A stretch of DNA of 64,000 nt from Streptomyces sp. HmicA12 (GTDB taxonomy: Bacteria; Actinomycetota; Actinomycetes; Streptomycetales; Streptomycetaceae): NCBI RefSeq assembly GCF_000373565.1, contig NZ_KB891816.1, positions 28,201-92,200 of the forward strand, in the 5' to 3' direction. This document shows positions 1 through 9,108 of the stretch, piece by piece. Each line of letters opens with the position of its first letter. Position 1 is the stretch's first letter. The position numbers were made by a program, and so were the translations under genes. Under the pieces are notes generated by a model. The model did not search any database and had not been told where the DNA came from. It was given only the letters and a program-made list of their open reading frames with translations.

Positions 1-613
1 CCAGGACGCGGTCGGCGATCGCGTCGGCCTCCTCCAGGTAGTGCGTGGCGAACAGGACGGTGCGGCCCTGGTCGGCCTGTTCGCGCATGGTGGCCCAGAA
101 CGCCTGACGGGCCGTGACGTCCATGCCGGTCGTCGGTTCGTCGAGGACGATCAGGTCGCTGTCGCCGGCCGTGGCGAGGGCGAAGCGGACCCGCTGCTCC
201 TGGCCGCCGGAGAGCTTGTTGACCTTGCGGTCGGCGATCTGGGTGATGCCGGCCCGGCTCAGGACGTCGTCGGTCCGGTACGGCTTCGGGTGCAGGGCCA
301 CCGCGAGCTGGACGAGCTCACGCACGGTCACCTCGTCCATCAGGCCGCCGCTCTGCAGCATGGCGCCGACCCGGCCGCGCACGATCGCGTCGCGCGGGCT
401 CAGGCCGAAGACCCGCACGTCGCCGGTGTCGGCGGGGCGCAGGCCGAGGAGGAGGTCGAGGGTGGTGGACTTGCCGGCGCCGTTGGGGCCGAGCAGGGCG
501 ACGGTCTCGCCGGGGTGCAGGGCGAGACTGAGCCCGTCGACGGCCTTCACCGTGCCGTAGGTCTTCGTCACCCCGGTGAAGGTGACCGCTGCGTCTGAGT
601 TCATACCGGACAT
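1..613 (-). CDS. ABC transporter ATP-binding protein, DrrA type (3' end cut by window)
   Basis: This is the nucleotide-binding subunit of an ABC-2 (daunorubicin-resistance-like) exporter; only the first ~204 residues are in the window. Visible motifs are Walker A GPNGAGKST, a Q-loop region (AMLQSGG), the signature LSGGQEQR, Walker B DLIVLDEPTTGMD and the switch-histidine segment ATHYLEEAD. The spacing fits the ~300-residue DrrA/CcmA subgroup. Two in-frame ATGs are possible, at 613 and 604, and neither has a convincing Shine-Dalgarno. The membrane partner should lie to the left, outside the window. The perfect palindrome at 658-685 lies just upstream and is the likely control site. The exported substrate cannot be told from sequence. 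Confidence 0.9.
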   Translation of the reverse strand, partial: MSGMNSDAAVTFTGVTKTYGTVKAVDGLSLALHPGETVALLGPNGAGKSTTLDLLLGLRPADTGDVRVFGLSPRDAIVRGRVGAMLQSGGLMDEVTVRELVQLAVALHPKPYRTDDVLSRAGITQIADRKVNKLSGGQEQRVRFALATAGDSDLIVLDEPTTGMDVTARQAFWATMREQADQGRTVLFATHYLEEADAIADRVL

Positions 614-657
614 CGTCGCCGGTCAGCGGTCGCGCGCGGCAGTGCCTCGTGTCGCGC

Positions 658-685
658 GTCCCGCATGACATCTGTCATGCGGGAC
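658..685. promoter_or_regulatory. Perfect 13-bp inverted repeat, putative operator of the ABC exporter
   Basis: The arms GTCCCGCATGACA and TGTCATGCGGGAC are separated by only 2 nt. The site lies 45 bp upstream of the ABC ATPase start and just past the stop side of the peptidoglycan-binding gene. The two-base centre is too short for a normal RNA hairpin loop, so a protein-binding dyad is more likely than a terminator. The inner ATGACA-N2-TGTCAT resembles dyads bound by NarL/DesR-type response regulators that often accompany such exporters. That assignment is inference. Confidence 0.7.
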
Positions 686-699
686 GGTTGACGGCCGGG

Positions 700-2802
700 T
701 CAGCCCGCGTTCGTCGGGATGTCCACGGTGCGCTCGGCCTTGGTCTTGCCGAGCAGCGCCCGGCCCATCGCCTGGGCGACGTCGGTCGGCTGGACCGGGG
801 TCTTCTTGCCGGTGCCGCGGGTGATCAGGACGCCGTCGAAGGTGTTCCCGTAGAGCTTCTTGAGCTCCGGGAGGTCGTACGTCTCGATGAGCTGGCCGTC
901 GACCGCCTTCATGCCGAGCACCTTCGGCAGCGAGATGGCCGGGCCGAAGTCGATCTGCTTGCCGCCCGCCGTGATCGTGACGTTGGCGGACATCGCGGGC
1001 TCGGCGAACTGCTTCATCTTCCGGTCGACCTCCGCGTTCGAGATCGTCGGCTGACGCGTCGTCGTCGCCACCTGGACCGCGGCGTCCTTGCCCGTCTCGA
1101 CGTGCGCGCGGTACGCCTCGGCGACCGCGGACGCCGACTGGTCGACATCGATGCCCTTGCCGGACTTGCCGTAGACCGCGACGGCCTTGCCGGGGACGAA
1201 CTTGATCGTGCCGTCGCCGGAGGCGGCCGCGCCGCCCGCCGCGTTCTCCAGGGCCGCGTGCAGCTTCTCCTCGTCGACCGGCATGACCGGCTCGACGACC
1301 CGACCGTTGCCGAACAGCGAGCCGATCACGGAGACCGGGTTGTAGTCGCTGCCCGCGGCGGCGGAGACGGTGGCCGCGCTGTCCAGGGAGAGGCCCGACT
1401 GGTCCGGCTTCAGCGCGACCGTCTTGCCGTCGACCTGGAGCTTCAGGGCGTCGTCGGTGCGCTTGCCGAGGGTGTTCTCCAGCTTGGCGGCCGCCTCGTC
1501 GCGGGTGCCGCCGCCGATGTCGACGCCGAGGACGGTGGTGCCCTTGGGGACGTCGGAGTGGTTCATCAGCAGGCCCGCGCCGTACGCGACTCCGGCCACG
1601 CCGACGACGCCCGCGCCGAGCAGGACCAGCTTGTTGCGGCCCTTCTTCTTCTTTTTGGCGGGGGCGGCCGGGGTGCTCTGCACCGGGTCCGGCAGCTTCG
1701 GCGGGGTGTGCGGCGTCGGCGCCTGGCCCTGCGGAGCGAACGGCGAGCCGGGGCCCGCGCCCTGGCCGCCCTGCGGGACGACGGGGATGCCGCTGGTGAG
1801 GGTGTCGCCCGAGACGTTCCCGCCGCGCGGGGACGGTTCCGGGGCCGGCTTCTGCGGCGTGAGGATCGCGGTGTCGTCGCTCATCCGGGGCGGCGTCGGG
1901 GCACCGGCTCCGGGGACGGGCGGGTTGGGCGCGTTCGGCGTCACCATCGGGCCGTCGCCGCTCACCGGACCCGTGGTGGGCCCGACGGGACCCTTGGGGC
2001 CGTTGGGGCCGCCGGGGCCGGCCGGCCTGCCGGAGCCGTCGGGTCCGGCCGGTCCGCGGCGCGGGGCGCCGGGCTCCTGGCCGCCCTCGGGCGCACCGTC
2101 GGCGCTCCCGGAGAAGTACGGCAGGTCACCGCGGTCCTGCGCGGCGCGCGGGGCACCGCCGAGCGGTCCCGAGGCGAGCGCGCCGGACACGTCGAAGCCG
2201 CCGGACGAACCGCCCGCGGGCCCCGAGGGACCGGACGGCCCGCTCGGCGCACCCCCGGAGGGGATTCCGCCCGAAATGCCCGACGGGGCACCGCCGTTCG
2301 CGGGAGCCGGGGCGCCCGCGGCGCCGGGGCGCGGCGGAGCGGCGGCACCCTTGCGCGGGGCGAACCAGTCGCTGGTCTTCTCCTCGCGCTGGGCCTGGGG
2401 CTCGGCGGGCTCCGCCGGACGCGGGTGCCGGCCCGTCTGCGTCGGGTCGGACCCGACGCCGGAGGGCGCGGCGGGACGGCTCTCGGGGGCCGGTGCCGCG
2501 GCGGCCTGCGGAGCGGACTGCCCGGCGCCGTCGCCGGGACCGGCGTCGACGTCACTCATGGGCGTACGCATCACGACCGGCGGGATCGGCCGGGAGCCCG
2601 GAATGTTGATCCGGATCCGGGTGGTCAGCGTCGTCTCGGTCTTGGGGCCGTCCTGGTCGCCCGGGGGCACCTGCCCCATCGGATCGGCGTCGCCGGACGC
2701 CGCACCCTGCGCGGACGTTCCGTACGGAGGCGTCCCCGACGGGTAGGCGGCACCGCCGCGCCCCTGGGGTCCGGAGGACGAACTGTCAGTTTCACGACTC
2801 AA
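700..2802 (-). CDS. Peptidoglycan-binding-type (PG_binding_4/VanW-like) membrane protein
   Basis: About 700 residues. The first ~360 are Pro/Gly/Ala-rich and look disordered and cytoplasmic. A basic patch (AKKKKKGRNK) precedes one membrane span, so the C-terminal ~330 residues should lie outside the cell. That part shows repeated PG_binding_4-like segments (GVDIGGGTRDEAAAKLEN; later RKMKQFAEPAMSANVTI), as in proteins linked to VanW or L,D-transpeptidase domains; neither of those domains is seen. I chose the TTG start at 2802 because GGGAG lies 8 nt upstream and the protein then begins (L/M)SRETDSSSSG. An in-frame ATG at 2874 would add 24 residues. A cell-wall anchoring or structural role is inferred from the domain alone. 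Confidence 0.8.
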   Translation of the reverse strand: MSRETDSSSSGPQGRGGAAYPSGTPPYGTSAQGAASGDADPMGQVPPGDQDGPKTETTLTTRIRINIPGSRPIPPVVMRTPMSDVDAGPGDGAGQSAPQAAAAPAPESRPAAPSGVGSDPTQTGRHPRPAEPAEPQAQREEKTSDWFAPRKGAAAPPRPGAAGAPAPANGGAPSGISGGIPSGGAPSGPSGPSGPAGGSSGGFDVSGALASGPLGGAPRAAQDRGDLPYFSGSADGAPEGGQEPGAPRRGPAGPDGSGRPAGPGGPNGPKGPVGPTTGPVSGDGPMVTPNAPNPPVPGAGAPTPPRMSDDTAILTPQKPAPEPSPRGGNVSGDTLTSGIPVVPQGGQGAGPGSPFAPQGQAPTPHTPPKLPDPVQSTPAAPAKKKKKGRNKLVLLGAGVVGVAGVAYGAGLLMNHSDVPKGTTVLGVDIGGGTRDEAAAKLENTLGKRTDDALKLQVDGKTVALKPDQSGLSLDSAATVSAAAGSDYNPVSVIGSLFGNGRVVEPVMPVDEEKLHAALENAAGGAAASGDGTIKFVPGKAVAVYGKSGKGIDVDQSASAVAEAYRAHVETGKDAAVQVATTTRQPTISNAEVDRKMKQFAEPAMSANVTITAGGKQIDFGPAISLPKVLGMKAVDGQLIETYDLPELKKLYGNTFDGVLITRGTGKKTPVQPTDVAQAMGRALLGKTKAERTVDIPTNAG

Positions 2803-2965
2803 AGCAGGTTCTCCCGGTTGGCTCCGCCGCCCGTCTCGACCTCGCGCGGGCTGCTCGGCGGCGCGCACCACCATACTGGCCGCCGCGGGAACTCACCGTG
2901 TGACGGATGGTGAATCCCCTATGGCCACCGTGTCGGCGTCCGTGGAAGTCCGCCGAAGTGGTACG

Positions 2966-3388
2966 TCACTTCCCAAGTCGGGCGGCGGGCGCGGGTGGTT
3001 GCCGCGGCAGCCCGAGGGTGGCGCACATCACAGCGACGGCCATCCCTCCGAGGAGGAAGAGGTAGGAGCCGAGTCCCGCGCCGAACAGGAAGTCACCCTC
3101 GGGGCGGCTCGCGGTGAGCAGCATGACGGCGATGAGCCAGCCGCCCGCGGGCGCCACGGCTCCGGCTCTGCCGCCGGTGAGGCGCGCCCCGCCGTGGAAG
3201 ACCCCGGCCGCGCCGAGCAGCGCGAGCAGCAACCCGCCCGGGAACCAGCCGCCTTGGACCAGCGCGCCCGCGGCGCCGACGAGGGCGCCGAGCACGAACA
3301 GGACGACGAGGACGACGGTCCGGCCGAGGCTGAAACCGATCGGCTGCGCGAGGGCGCTGCCCTGGGCCTGCGTCTTGCCGTTACTCAT
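2966..3388 (-). CDS. Small integral membrane protein, DUF6113-like
   Basis: 140 residues with about four predicted membrane segments (TVVLVVLFVLGALVGAAGAL; GGLLLALLGAAGVF; GWLIAVMLL; YLFLLGGMAVAVMCATLGL). There are no catalytic motifs. Its start overlaps the end of mshB by the four bases ATGA, so the two are translationally coupled. This resembles the actinobacterial DUF6113 family often found beside mshB; that match is from memory. The function is unknown. Confidence 0.8.
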   Translation of the reverse strand: MSNGKTQAQGSALAQPIGFSLGRTVVLVVLFVLGALVGAAGALVQGGWFPGGLLLALLGAAGVFHGGARLTGGRAGAVAPAGGWLIAVMLLTASRPEGDFLFGAGLGSYLFLLGGMAVAVMCATLGLPRQPPAPAARLGK

Positions 3389-4314
3389 CGGGCCCGCGCT
3401 CCTTCGATGTCCTGGACGCCCTCGACGCCCTCGAACAGGTCCTTCTCGTACGCCGATCCGGGCTCGCCGCGCACCAACTCGTAGTACTCGATGTCGAACA
3501 GCGGCTGGGCGAGCCCGTTGGACAGCGCGAACACCGTGCCCCCGTCCGCGACGTCCACCTGGGTGGCGTGCGCACGCATCGCGGCCGCCTTGCGCTCCAG
3601 GTACGGCCGTCCGTCGATCTCGGCGGTGATCCGCTCGTCGTCGACGACTCCCGGTACGTCGCCGACGGCCGCGACGGCGGCGAAGGGCGCGGGGTCCAGC
3701 CGCCGGAACCTCTCCCTGACACTCCGGAACTTCTCTTCGACGACCGTCCGGGGCACCCGGTTCCAGTAGATCTTGGAGATCGTGTGCGGATCTCCGAGGT
3801 CGCGCCGGAAGGCGGGCTCCGCGGCGAGTTCGGCGGCGCGCATGGCGACGCGGTGCGCCTGGATGTGGTCGGGGTGGCCGTAGCCGCCGTCCGGGTCGTA
3901 CGTGACGAGGACCTGCGGCCGGACCTCGCGGACGACGGCGACCAGCTGGGCCGCGGCCTCGTCCAGGTCGGTGGACCAGAAGGCGCCCGCCCGCTCGTTC
4001 TGCTCGACGCCCATCATCCCGGAGTCGCGGAAGCGGCCGGGGCCGCCGAGGAAGCGGTGGTCGGTGACGCCCAGTTCCTTCATGGCGGCGGCCAACTCAC
4101 CGATACGGTGCGGGCCGAGGAGATTCTCACGGTCTGGAGCGAGATGGGCCAGTTCGTCCGGAATGACCTCACCCTCTTCACCGAGGGTGCAGGTCACGAG
4201 CGTGACGTGGGCTCCGTCGGCGGCGTACTTGGCCATCGTGGCGCCATTGTTGATCGACTCGTCGTCGGGGTGCGCGTGCACGAGGAGCAGACGCCGGCCG
4301 GGCAGTTCGGTCAT
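3385..4314 (-). CDS. mshB: Mycothiol synthesis deacetylase MshB
   Basis: 309 residues. MshB removes the acetyl group from GlcNAc-Ins to give GlcN-Ins, the second step of mycothiol synthesis after MshA. The N-terminal zinc motif AHPDDE (H15, D18) and the later GHPDH segment (H147-H150) fit the LmbE/PIG-L deacetylase fold, and the length matches characterised MshB. The segment LVTCTLGEEGEV is also typical of the enzyme rather than of the mycothiol conjugate amidase Mca. The start at 4314 has no Shine-Dalgarno, but TAGGCT lies 7 nt upstream, so the mRNA is probably leaderless. It is followed by the DUF6113-like gene with an ATGA overlap. Confidence 0.93.
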   Translation of the reverse strand: MTELPGRRLLLVHAHPDDESINNGATMAKYAADGAHVTLVTCTLGEEGEVIPDELAHLAPDRENLLGPHRIGELAAAMKELGVTDHRFLGGPGRFRDSGMMGVEQNERAGAFWSTDLDEAAAQLVAVVREVRPQVLVTYDPDGGYGHPDHIQAHRVAMRAAELAAEPAFRRDLGDPHTISKIYWNRVPRTVVEEKFRSVRERFRRLDPAPFAAVAAVGDVPGVVDDERITAEIDGRPYLERKAAAMRAHATQVDVADGGTVFALSNGLAQPLFDIEYYELVRGEPGSAYEKDLFEGVEGVQDIEGARAR

Positions 4315-4321
4315 GTGCCCC

Positions 4322-4327
4322 AGCCTA
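4322..4327 (-). promoter_or_regulatory. -10 box for leaderless mshB transcript
   Basis: TAGGCT on the minus strand is 7 nt before the ATG of mshB. This is the spacing expected when transcription starts at the first base of the start codon. No clear -35 box is visible. Confidence 0.55.
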
Positions 4328-4338
4328 GGACTTCACCC

Positions 4339-4533
4339 CTAGAAGTTGATGCCGCCGACCATGTCCGCGACGTTCGTGGTGAGCTGCTTGATGGTCGGAG
4401 CCATGGAGGAGCTCGCCAGGTAGAAGCCGAGGAGCACGCAGACCACCGCGTGTCCGGCCTTCAACCCCGACTTCTTGATCAGGATGAAGACGATGATCGC
4501 GAACAGCACCACGGCCGAGATCGAGAGTGCCAC
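4339..4533 (-). CDS. Small membrane protein of unknown function
   Basis: 64 residues from a GTG start at 4533, chosen because GGAGGA lies about 6 nt upstream. Longer in-frame ATG starts exist but have no ribosome site. Two membrane segments are visible (ISAVVLFAIIVFILI and AVVCVLLGFYLASS), followed by a short polar tail ending GGINF. It lies 24 nt upstream of mshB on the same strand, but mshB appears to have its own promoter. No function can be assigned. Confidence 0.75.
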   Translation of the reverse strand: MALSISAVVLFAIIVFILIKKSGLKAGHAVVCVLLGFYLASSSMAPTIKQLTTNVADMVGGINF

Positions 4534-4684
4534 AGCGGTCCTCCTCCAAGGTGATCCGGTCGCCACAGGTCGCCGATGGGTTGGTACCCACGGAGCGCTA
4601 CGAATCATAACTATCCGTCGTCGCGCATGAGTCGCCGCCAGGGGGCACCGGAAGCACGAGGGGGCGCATGCCCGACGCGCGCCC

Positions 4685-4690
4685 TACGCT
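4685..4690 (+). promoter_or_regulatory. -10 box for leaderless S9 peptidase transcript
   Basis: TACGCT is followed by exactly 6 nt (TCGGGG) and then the ATG at 4697. The same TACGCT-N6 arrangement precedes the genes at 19464 and 55534. Confidence 0.55.
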
Positions 4691-4696
4691 TCGGGG

Positions 4697-6829
4697 ATGA
4701 CCACCGAGACCGAGACGTCCGCCCCTCCGTTGTCCTTTCCGCGTCAGCACGCGCGCACCCAACGCTTCACGCTGGGCGCGCCGCGCGCGTTCACGGTGGC
4801 GCCGGACGGCGAGCGCGTCGTCTTCCTGCGCTCCTCGTCCGGCACCGACCGGGCGAACGCCCTGTGGGTGCTCGATGTGACGAGCGGCCAGGAGCGCGCG
4901 GCGGCCGACCCGGCGGCGCTGCTCGGCGGCGCGACCGAGAACCTGTCGGCCGCGGAGCGGGCCCGGCGCGAGCGCAGCCGCGAGGGCGGCGCGGGCATCG
5001 TCGGCTACGCCACGGACGCGGCGGCGGAGTTGGCGGCGTTCGCCCTCTCGGGCCGTCTGTTCACCGCCGAGCTGCGCGCGGGCACCACCCGTGAACTGGC
5101 CGTTCCCGGGCCGGTCATCGACCCGCGCCCCTCCCCCGACGGCCGGCACATCGCGTACGTCGCGCGGGGCGCGCTGCGGGTCGTCGGCGCGGAGGGCGGG
5201 GACGACCGGGCGCTCGCGACCCCCGAGTCGGAGACCGTCACCTACGGCCTGGCGGAGTTCATCGCGGCCGAGGAGATGTCCCGCTACCGCGGCTACTGGT
5301 GGTCGCCCGACTCGGACCGGCTGCTCGTGGCCCGCGCCGACGACGCCGACGTGCGCCGCTGGTGGATCGCCGACCCGGCGCACCCGGACCGCGAGCCGGC
5401 CCGCAACGCCTACCCGGCGGCCGGCACCCCCAACGCGGACGTGCGCCTCTTCTCGTACGCGCTCGACGGCACCCGCGCAGAGATCACCTGGAACCGCGCC
5501 GCGTACCCGTACCTGGCCCGGGTGCACTGGTCGGCGGACGGTGCCCCGCTGATCCTGGTCCAGGCCCGTGACCAGCTCAGCGCGCTGTACCTGGCGGTGG
5601 ACCCGGACACCGGCGCGACCCGGATGGTGCACGCCGACGAGGACGACCAGTGGCTGGAGCTGCTGCCCGGCGTGCCGTGCTGGTCGCCGAGCGGGCAGCT
5701 GGTGCGGATCGCCGACGAGGGTGGCGCGCGGGTCCTCGCGGTAGGCGAACGGCCGCTCACCGGGCCGCAGTTGCACGTCCGCGCCGTCCTGGACGTCGGC
5801 GCGAGCGACGTGCTGATCTCGGCGTCGGCGGGCGCGGACGCGGAGGCGCCGGAGACCGGCGAGATCCACGTCTACCGCGTCAACGAGCTCGGCGTGCAGC
5901 GCCTGACCGGCGAACCCGGCGTGCACTCCGCGATCCGCTCCGGCGATGTCACGGTCCTCGTCTCGGCAACCCTCGACTCCCCCGGCGCACGGGTGCGCGT
6001 GGAGCGCGAGGGCAAGCACGTCGCCGAGATCTCCTCACACGCGCAGGCTCCCGTGCTCACCCCGCGGGTGACGCTGGCGGAGGCGGCCGGCATTCCGTGC
6101 GCCGTCCTGCTCCCCTCCTCGTACGCGGAGGGGGACGGGCCGCTGCCGGTCCTGATGGATCCGTACGGCGGCCCGCACGGGCAGCGCGTCATGGCGGCGC
6201 ACAACCCGTATCTGACGTCCCAGTGGTTCGCCGACCAGGGCTTCGCGGTGATCGTCGCGGACGGGCGCGGCACCCCGGGCGTCTCGCCCGGCCGGGAGAA
6301 GTCGATCCGCGGCGACTTCACGGTGACGCTGGACGACCAGGTCACGGCGCTGCACGCGCTGGCCGACCGCTTCCCGCTCGACCTGTCCAAGGTGGCGATG
6401 CGCGGCTGGAGCTACGGCGGCTATCTGTCGGCGCTCGCCGTGCTGCGGCGGCCCGACGTCTTCCACGCGGGCGTCGCGGGGGCGCCGGTGACGGACTGGC
6501 GGCTGTACGACACCCACTACACGGAGCGTTACCTGGGCGATCCGGCGGCGACCCCGGAGACGTACGCGAAGAGTTCGCTGGTGACGGACGACGGGCTGTC
6601 GGAGCCGGCGGATCAGCACCGGCCGATGCTGATCGTGCACGGGCTCGCGGACGACAACGTCGTGGTCGCGCACGCGCTGCGGTTGAGCTCGGCTCTGCTG
6701 GCGGACGGGCGGCCGCACGAGGTGCTGCCGCTGTCCGGGGTGACCCACATGACGCCGCAGGAGCAGGTCGCGGAGAACCTGTTGCTGCTTCAGGTGGACT
6801 TCCTGAAGCGGTCGTTGGGGCTGGGATAG
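4697..6829 (+). CDS. S9 family serine peptidase (dipeptidyl-peptidase IV/prolyl oligopeptidase type)
   Basis: 710 residues. The N-terminal ~450 residues form a DPP IV-like beta-propeller (repeats such as SPDGRHIAYV and WWSPDSDRLLVARAD). The C-terminal alpha/beta-hydrolase domain carries nucleophile S572 in GWSYGGY, D652 in GLADDNV and H684 in GVTHMT. The double-glutamate segment FIAAEEMSRYRGYWW, which in DPP IV reads the substrate amino terminus, is also present. No signal peptide is seen, so the enzyme should be cytoplasmic. Beside three peptide importers it could trim imported peptides, but that link is inference. It is followed by a strong hairpin at 6833-6870. Confidence 0.93.
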   Translation: MTTETETSAPPLSFPRQHARTQRFTLGAPRAFTVAPDGERVVFLRSSSGTDRANALWVLDVTSGQERAAADPAALLGGATENLSAAERARRERSREGGAGIVGYATDAAAELAAFALSGRLFTAELRAGTTRELAVPGPVIDPRPSPDGRHIAYVARGALRVVGAEGGDDRALATPESETVTYGLAEFIAAEEMSRYRGYWWSPDSDRLLVARADDADVRRWWIADPAHPDREPARNAYPAAGTPNADVRLFSYALDGTRAEITWNRAAYPYLARVHWSADGAPLILVQARDQLSALYLAVDPDTGATRMVHADEDDQWLELLPGVPCWSPSGQLVRIADEGGARVLAVGERPLTGPQLHVRAVLDVGASDVLISASAGADAEAPETGEIHVYRVNELGVQRLTGEPGVHSAIRSGDVTVLVSATLDSPGARVRVEREGKHVAEISSHAQAPVLTPRVTLAEAAGIPCAVLLPSSYAEGDGPLPVLMDPYGGPHGQRVMAAHNPYLTSQWFADQGFAVIVADGRGTPGVSPGREKSIRGDFTVTLDDQVTALHALADRFPLDLSKVAMRGWSYGGYLSALAVLRRPDVFHAGVAGAPVTDWRLYDTHYTERYLGDPAATPETYAKSSLVTDDGLSEPADQHRPMLIVHGLADDNVVVAHALRLSSALLADGRPHEVLPLSGVTHMTPQEQVAENLLLLQVDFLKRSLGLG

Positions 6830-6832
6830 GCA

Positions 6833-6870
6833 ACCGGGGCTGGAGCGACATGGCGCGCTCCAGCCCCGGT
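6833..6870. terminator. Bidirectional terminator hairpin
   Basis: Perfect 15-bp arms (ACCGGGGCTGGAGCG and its complement) with an 8-nt loop. It begins 4 nt after the S9 peptidase stop and lies past the end of the converging peptide-transport operon, so it can serve both. No long U-tract follows, as is usual in Streptomyces. Confidence 0.85.
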
Positions 6871-6978
6871 CTACGGCACCCGCACGGCCGTACGTGGAAT
6901 ACCTTGGCCCGTCCGTATATCGGTGCCGGGTCGGTCAAGTTGCCTGCGTGTAAAGGAGTTACCGGGATCAAACCGGCA

Positions 6979-8119
6979 CTACTCGGACGGCACGACCTGC
7001 TTCTCCTCCGCGAAATGACACGCCGACGGATGCGCCGTGGGACCCGTGTCACCGCGGAAGACCGCCGGGACCGCGAGCAGCGGAACCTCCTCCTCGCACC
7101 GCTTCTGCGCCTTCCAGCAGCGGGTGCGGAAGCGGCAGCCCGAGGGCGGGTTCGCGGGCGAGGGGACGTCACCGGCGAGCAGGATGCGCTCGCGGTGTTC
7201 GCGGGCCGCGGGGTCCGGGACCGGGACGGCGGAGAGCAGCGCCTGTGTGTAGGGATGCGTCGGATGGTCGTAGATCTCGGCGTCACTGCCGACCTCCACG
7301 ATGCGGCCCAGGTACATGACGCCGACCCGGTCGGAGATGTGCCGGACGATCGAGAGGTCGTGGGCGATGAACACGTACGACAGATTGAACTCGTTCTGCA
7401 GGCGGTCCAGCAGGTTGACCACCTGCGCCTGCACCGAGACGTCGAGCGCGGAGACCGGTTCGTCGGCGACGATGATCTCGGGGCGCAGCGCCAACCCCCG
7501 TGCGATGCCGATGCGTTGACGCTGGCCGCCGGAGAACTGGTGCGGGTAGCGGTTGATGTACTCGGGGTTGAGCCCGACCACGTCGAGCAGTTCCTGGACC
7601 CGCTTGCGCCGGTCGCCCTTGGGGGCCACCTCGGGGTGGATCTCGTACGGCTCGCCGATGATGTCGCCCACCGTCATACGGGGGTTGAGCGAGGTGTACG
7701 GGTCCTGGAAGACCATCTGGATGTTGCGGCGGACGGCCTTGAGGGCGCGGCCGGACAGCGTCGTGATGTCCTCGCCCTTGTACTTGATGGCGCCCGCGGT
7801 CGGGCGCTCCAGGTTCACCAGCATCTTGGCGACGGTGGACTTGCCGCAGCCGGACTCGCCGACGATGCCGAGCGTCTCCCCCTGGCCGAGGTCGAAGTCG
7901 ACGCCGTCGACGGCCTTGACCGCGCCGACCTGCTTCTTGATCAGGATGCCCTGGGTGAGGGGGTAGTGCTTGACCAGCCCCCGCACCTCCAGGATCGGTT
8001 CGTGGCCGGACGCCGAGCCGTTCCTCGCGTACGCGGACTCGGCCTGCGACTGGTGGAGAAGGTGCTCGGCGATCTCGCCCTCGCGCCTCAGGTGGTCCTT
8101 GCTGACGTGTCCGCCGCCT

Positions 8120-8133
<14 letters not shown>
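6979..8133 (-). CDS. Oligopeptide ABC transporter ATPase, DppF/OppF type (operon 1)
   Basis: 384 residues. One of the two ATPases powering the first peptide importer. It has Walker A GESGCGKST, signature FSGGQRQR, Walker B EIIVADEPVSALD and the H-loop IAHDLSIV. The C-terminal oligopeptide domain ends with the cysteine pattern CRFRTRCWKAQKRC...C, which in related importers may bind an iron-sulfur cluster. The ATG at 8133 has AAGGAG 7 nt upstream and overlaps the previous gene by 14 nt. It is very close to the DppF-type protein at 20118-21269, sharing long identical blocks around the signature and D-loop, which indicates duplication of the operon. Confidence 0.93.
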
Positions 8134-9103
<970 letters not shown>

Positions 9104-9108
9104 GGGCG

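Noticed and set aside
649..2913. 754-residue open frame antisense to the peptidoglycan-binding-type gene
   Set aside because: It is a GC-bias shadow: Arg/Gly/Ala-rich with no domain, no ribosome site, and the opposite strand encodes a recognisable protein.
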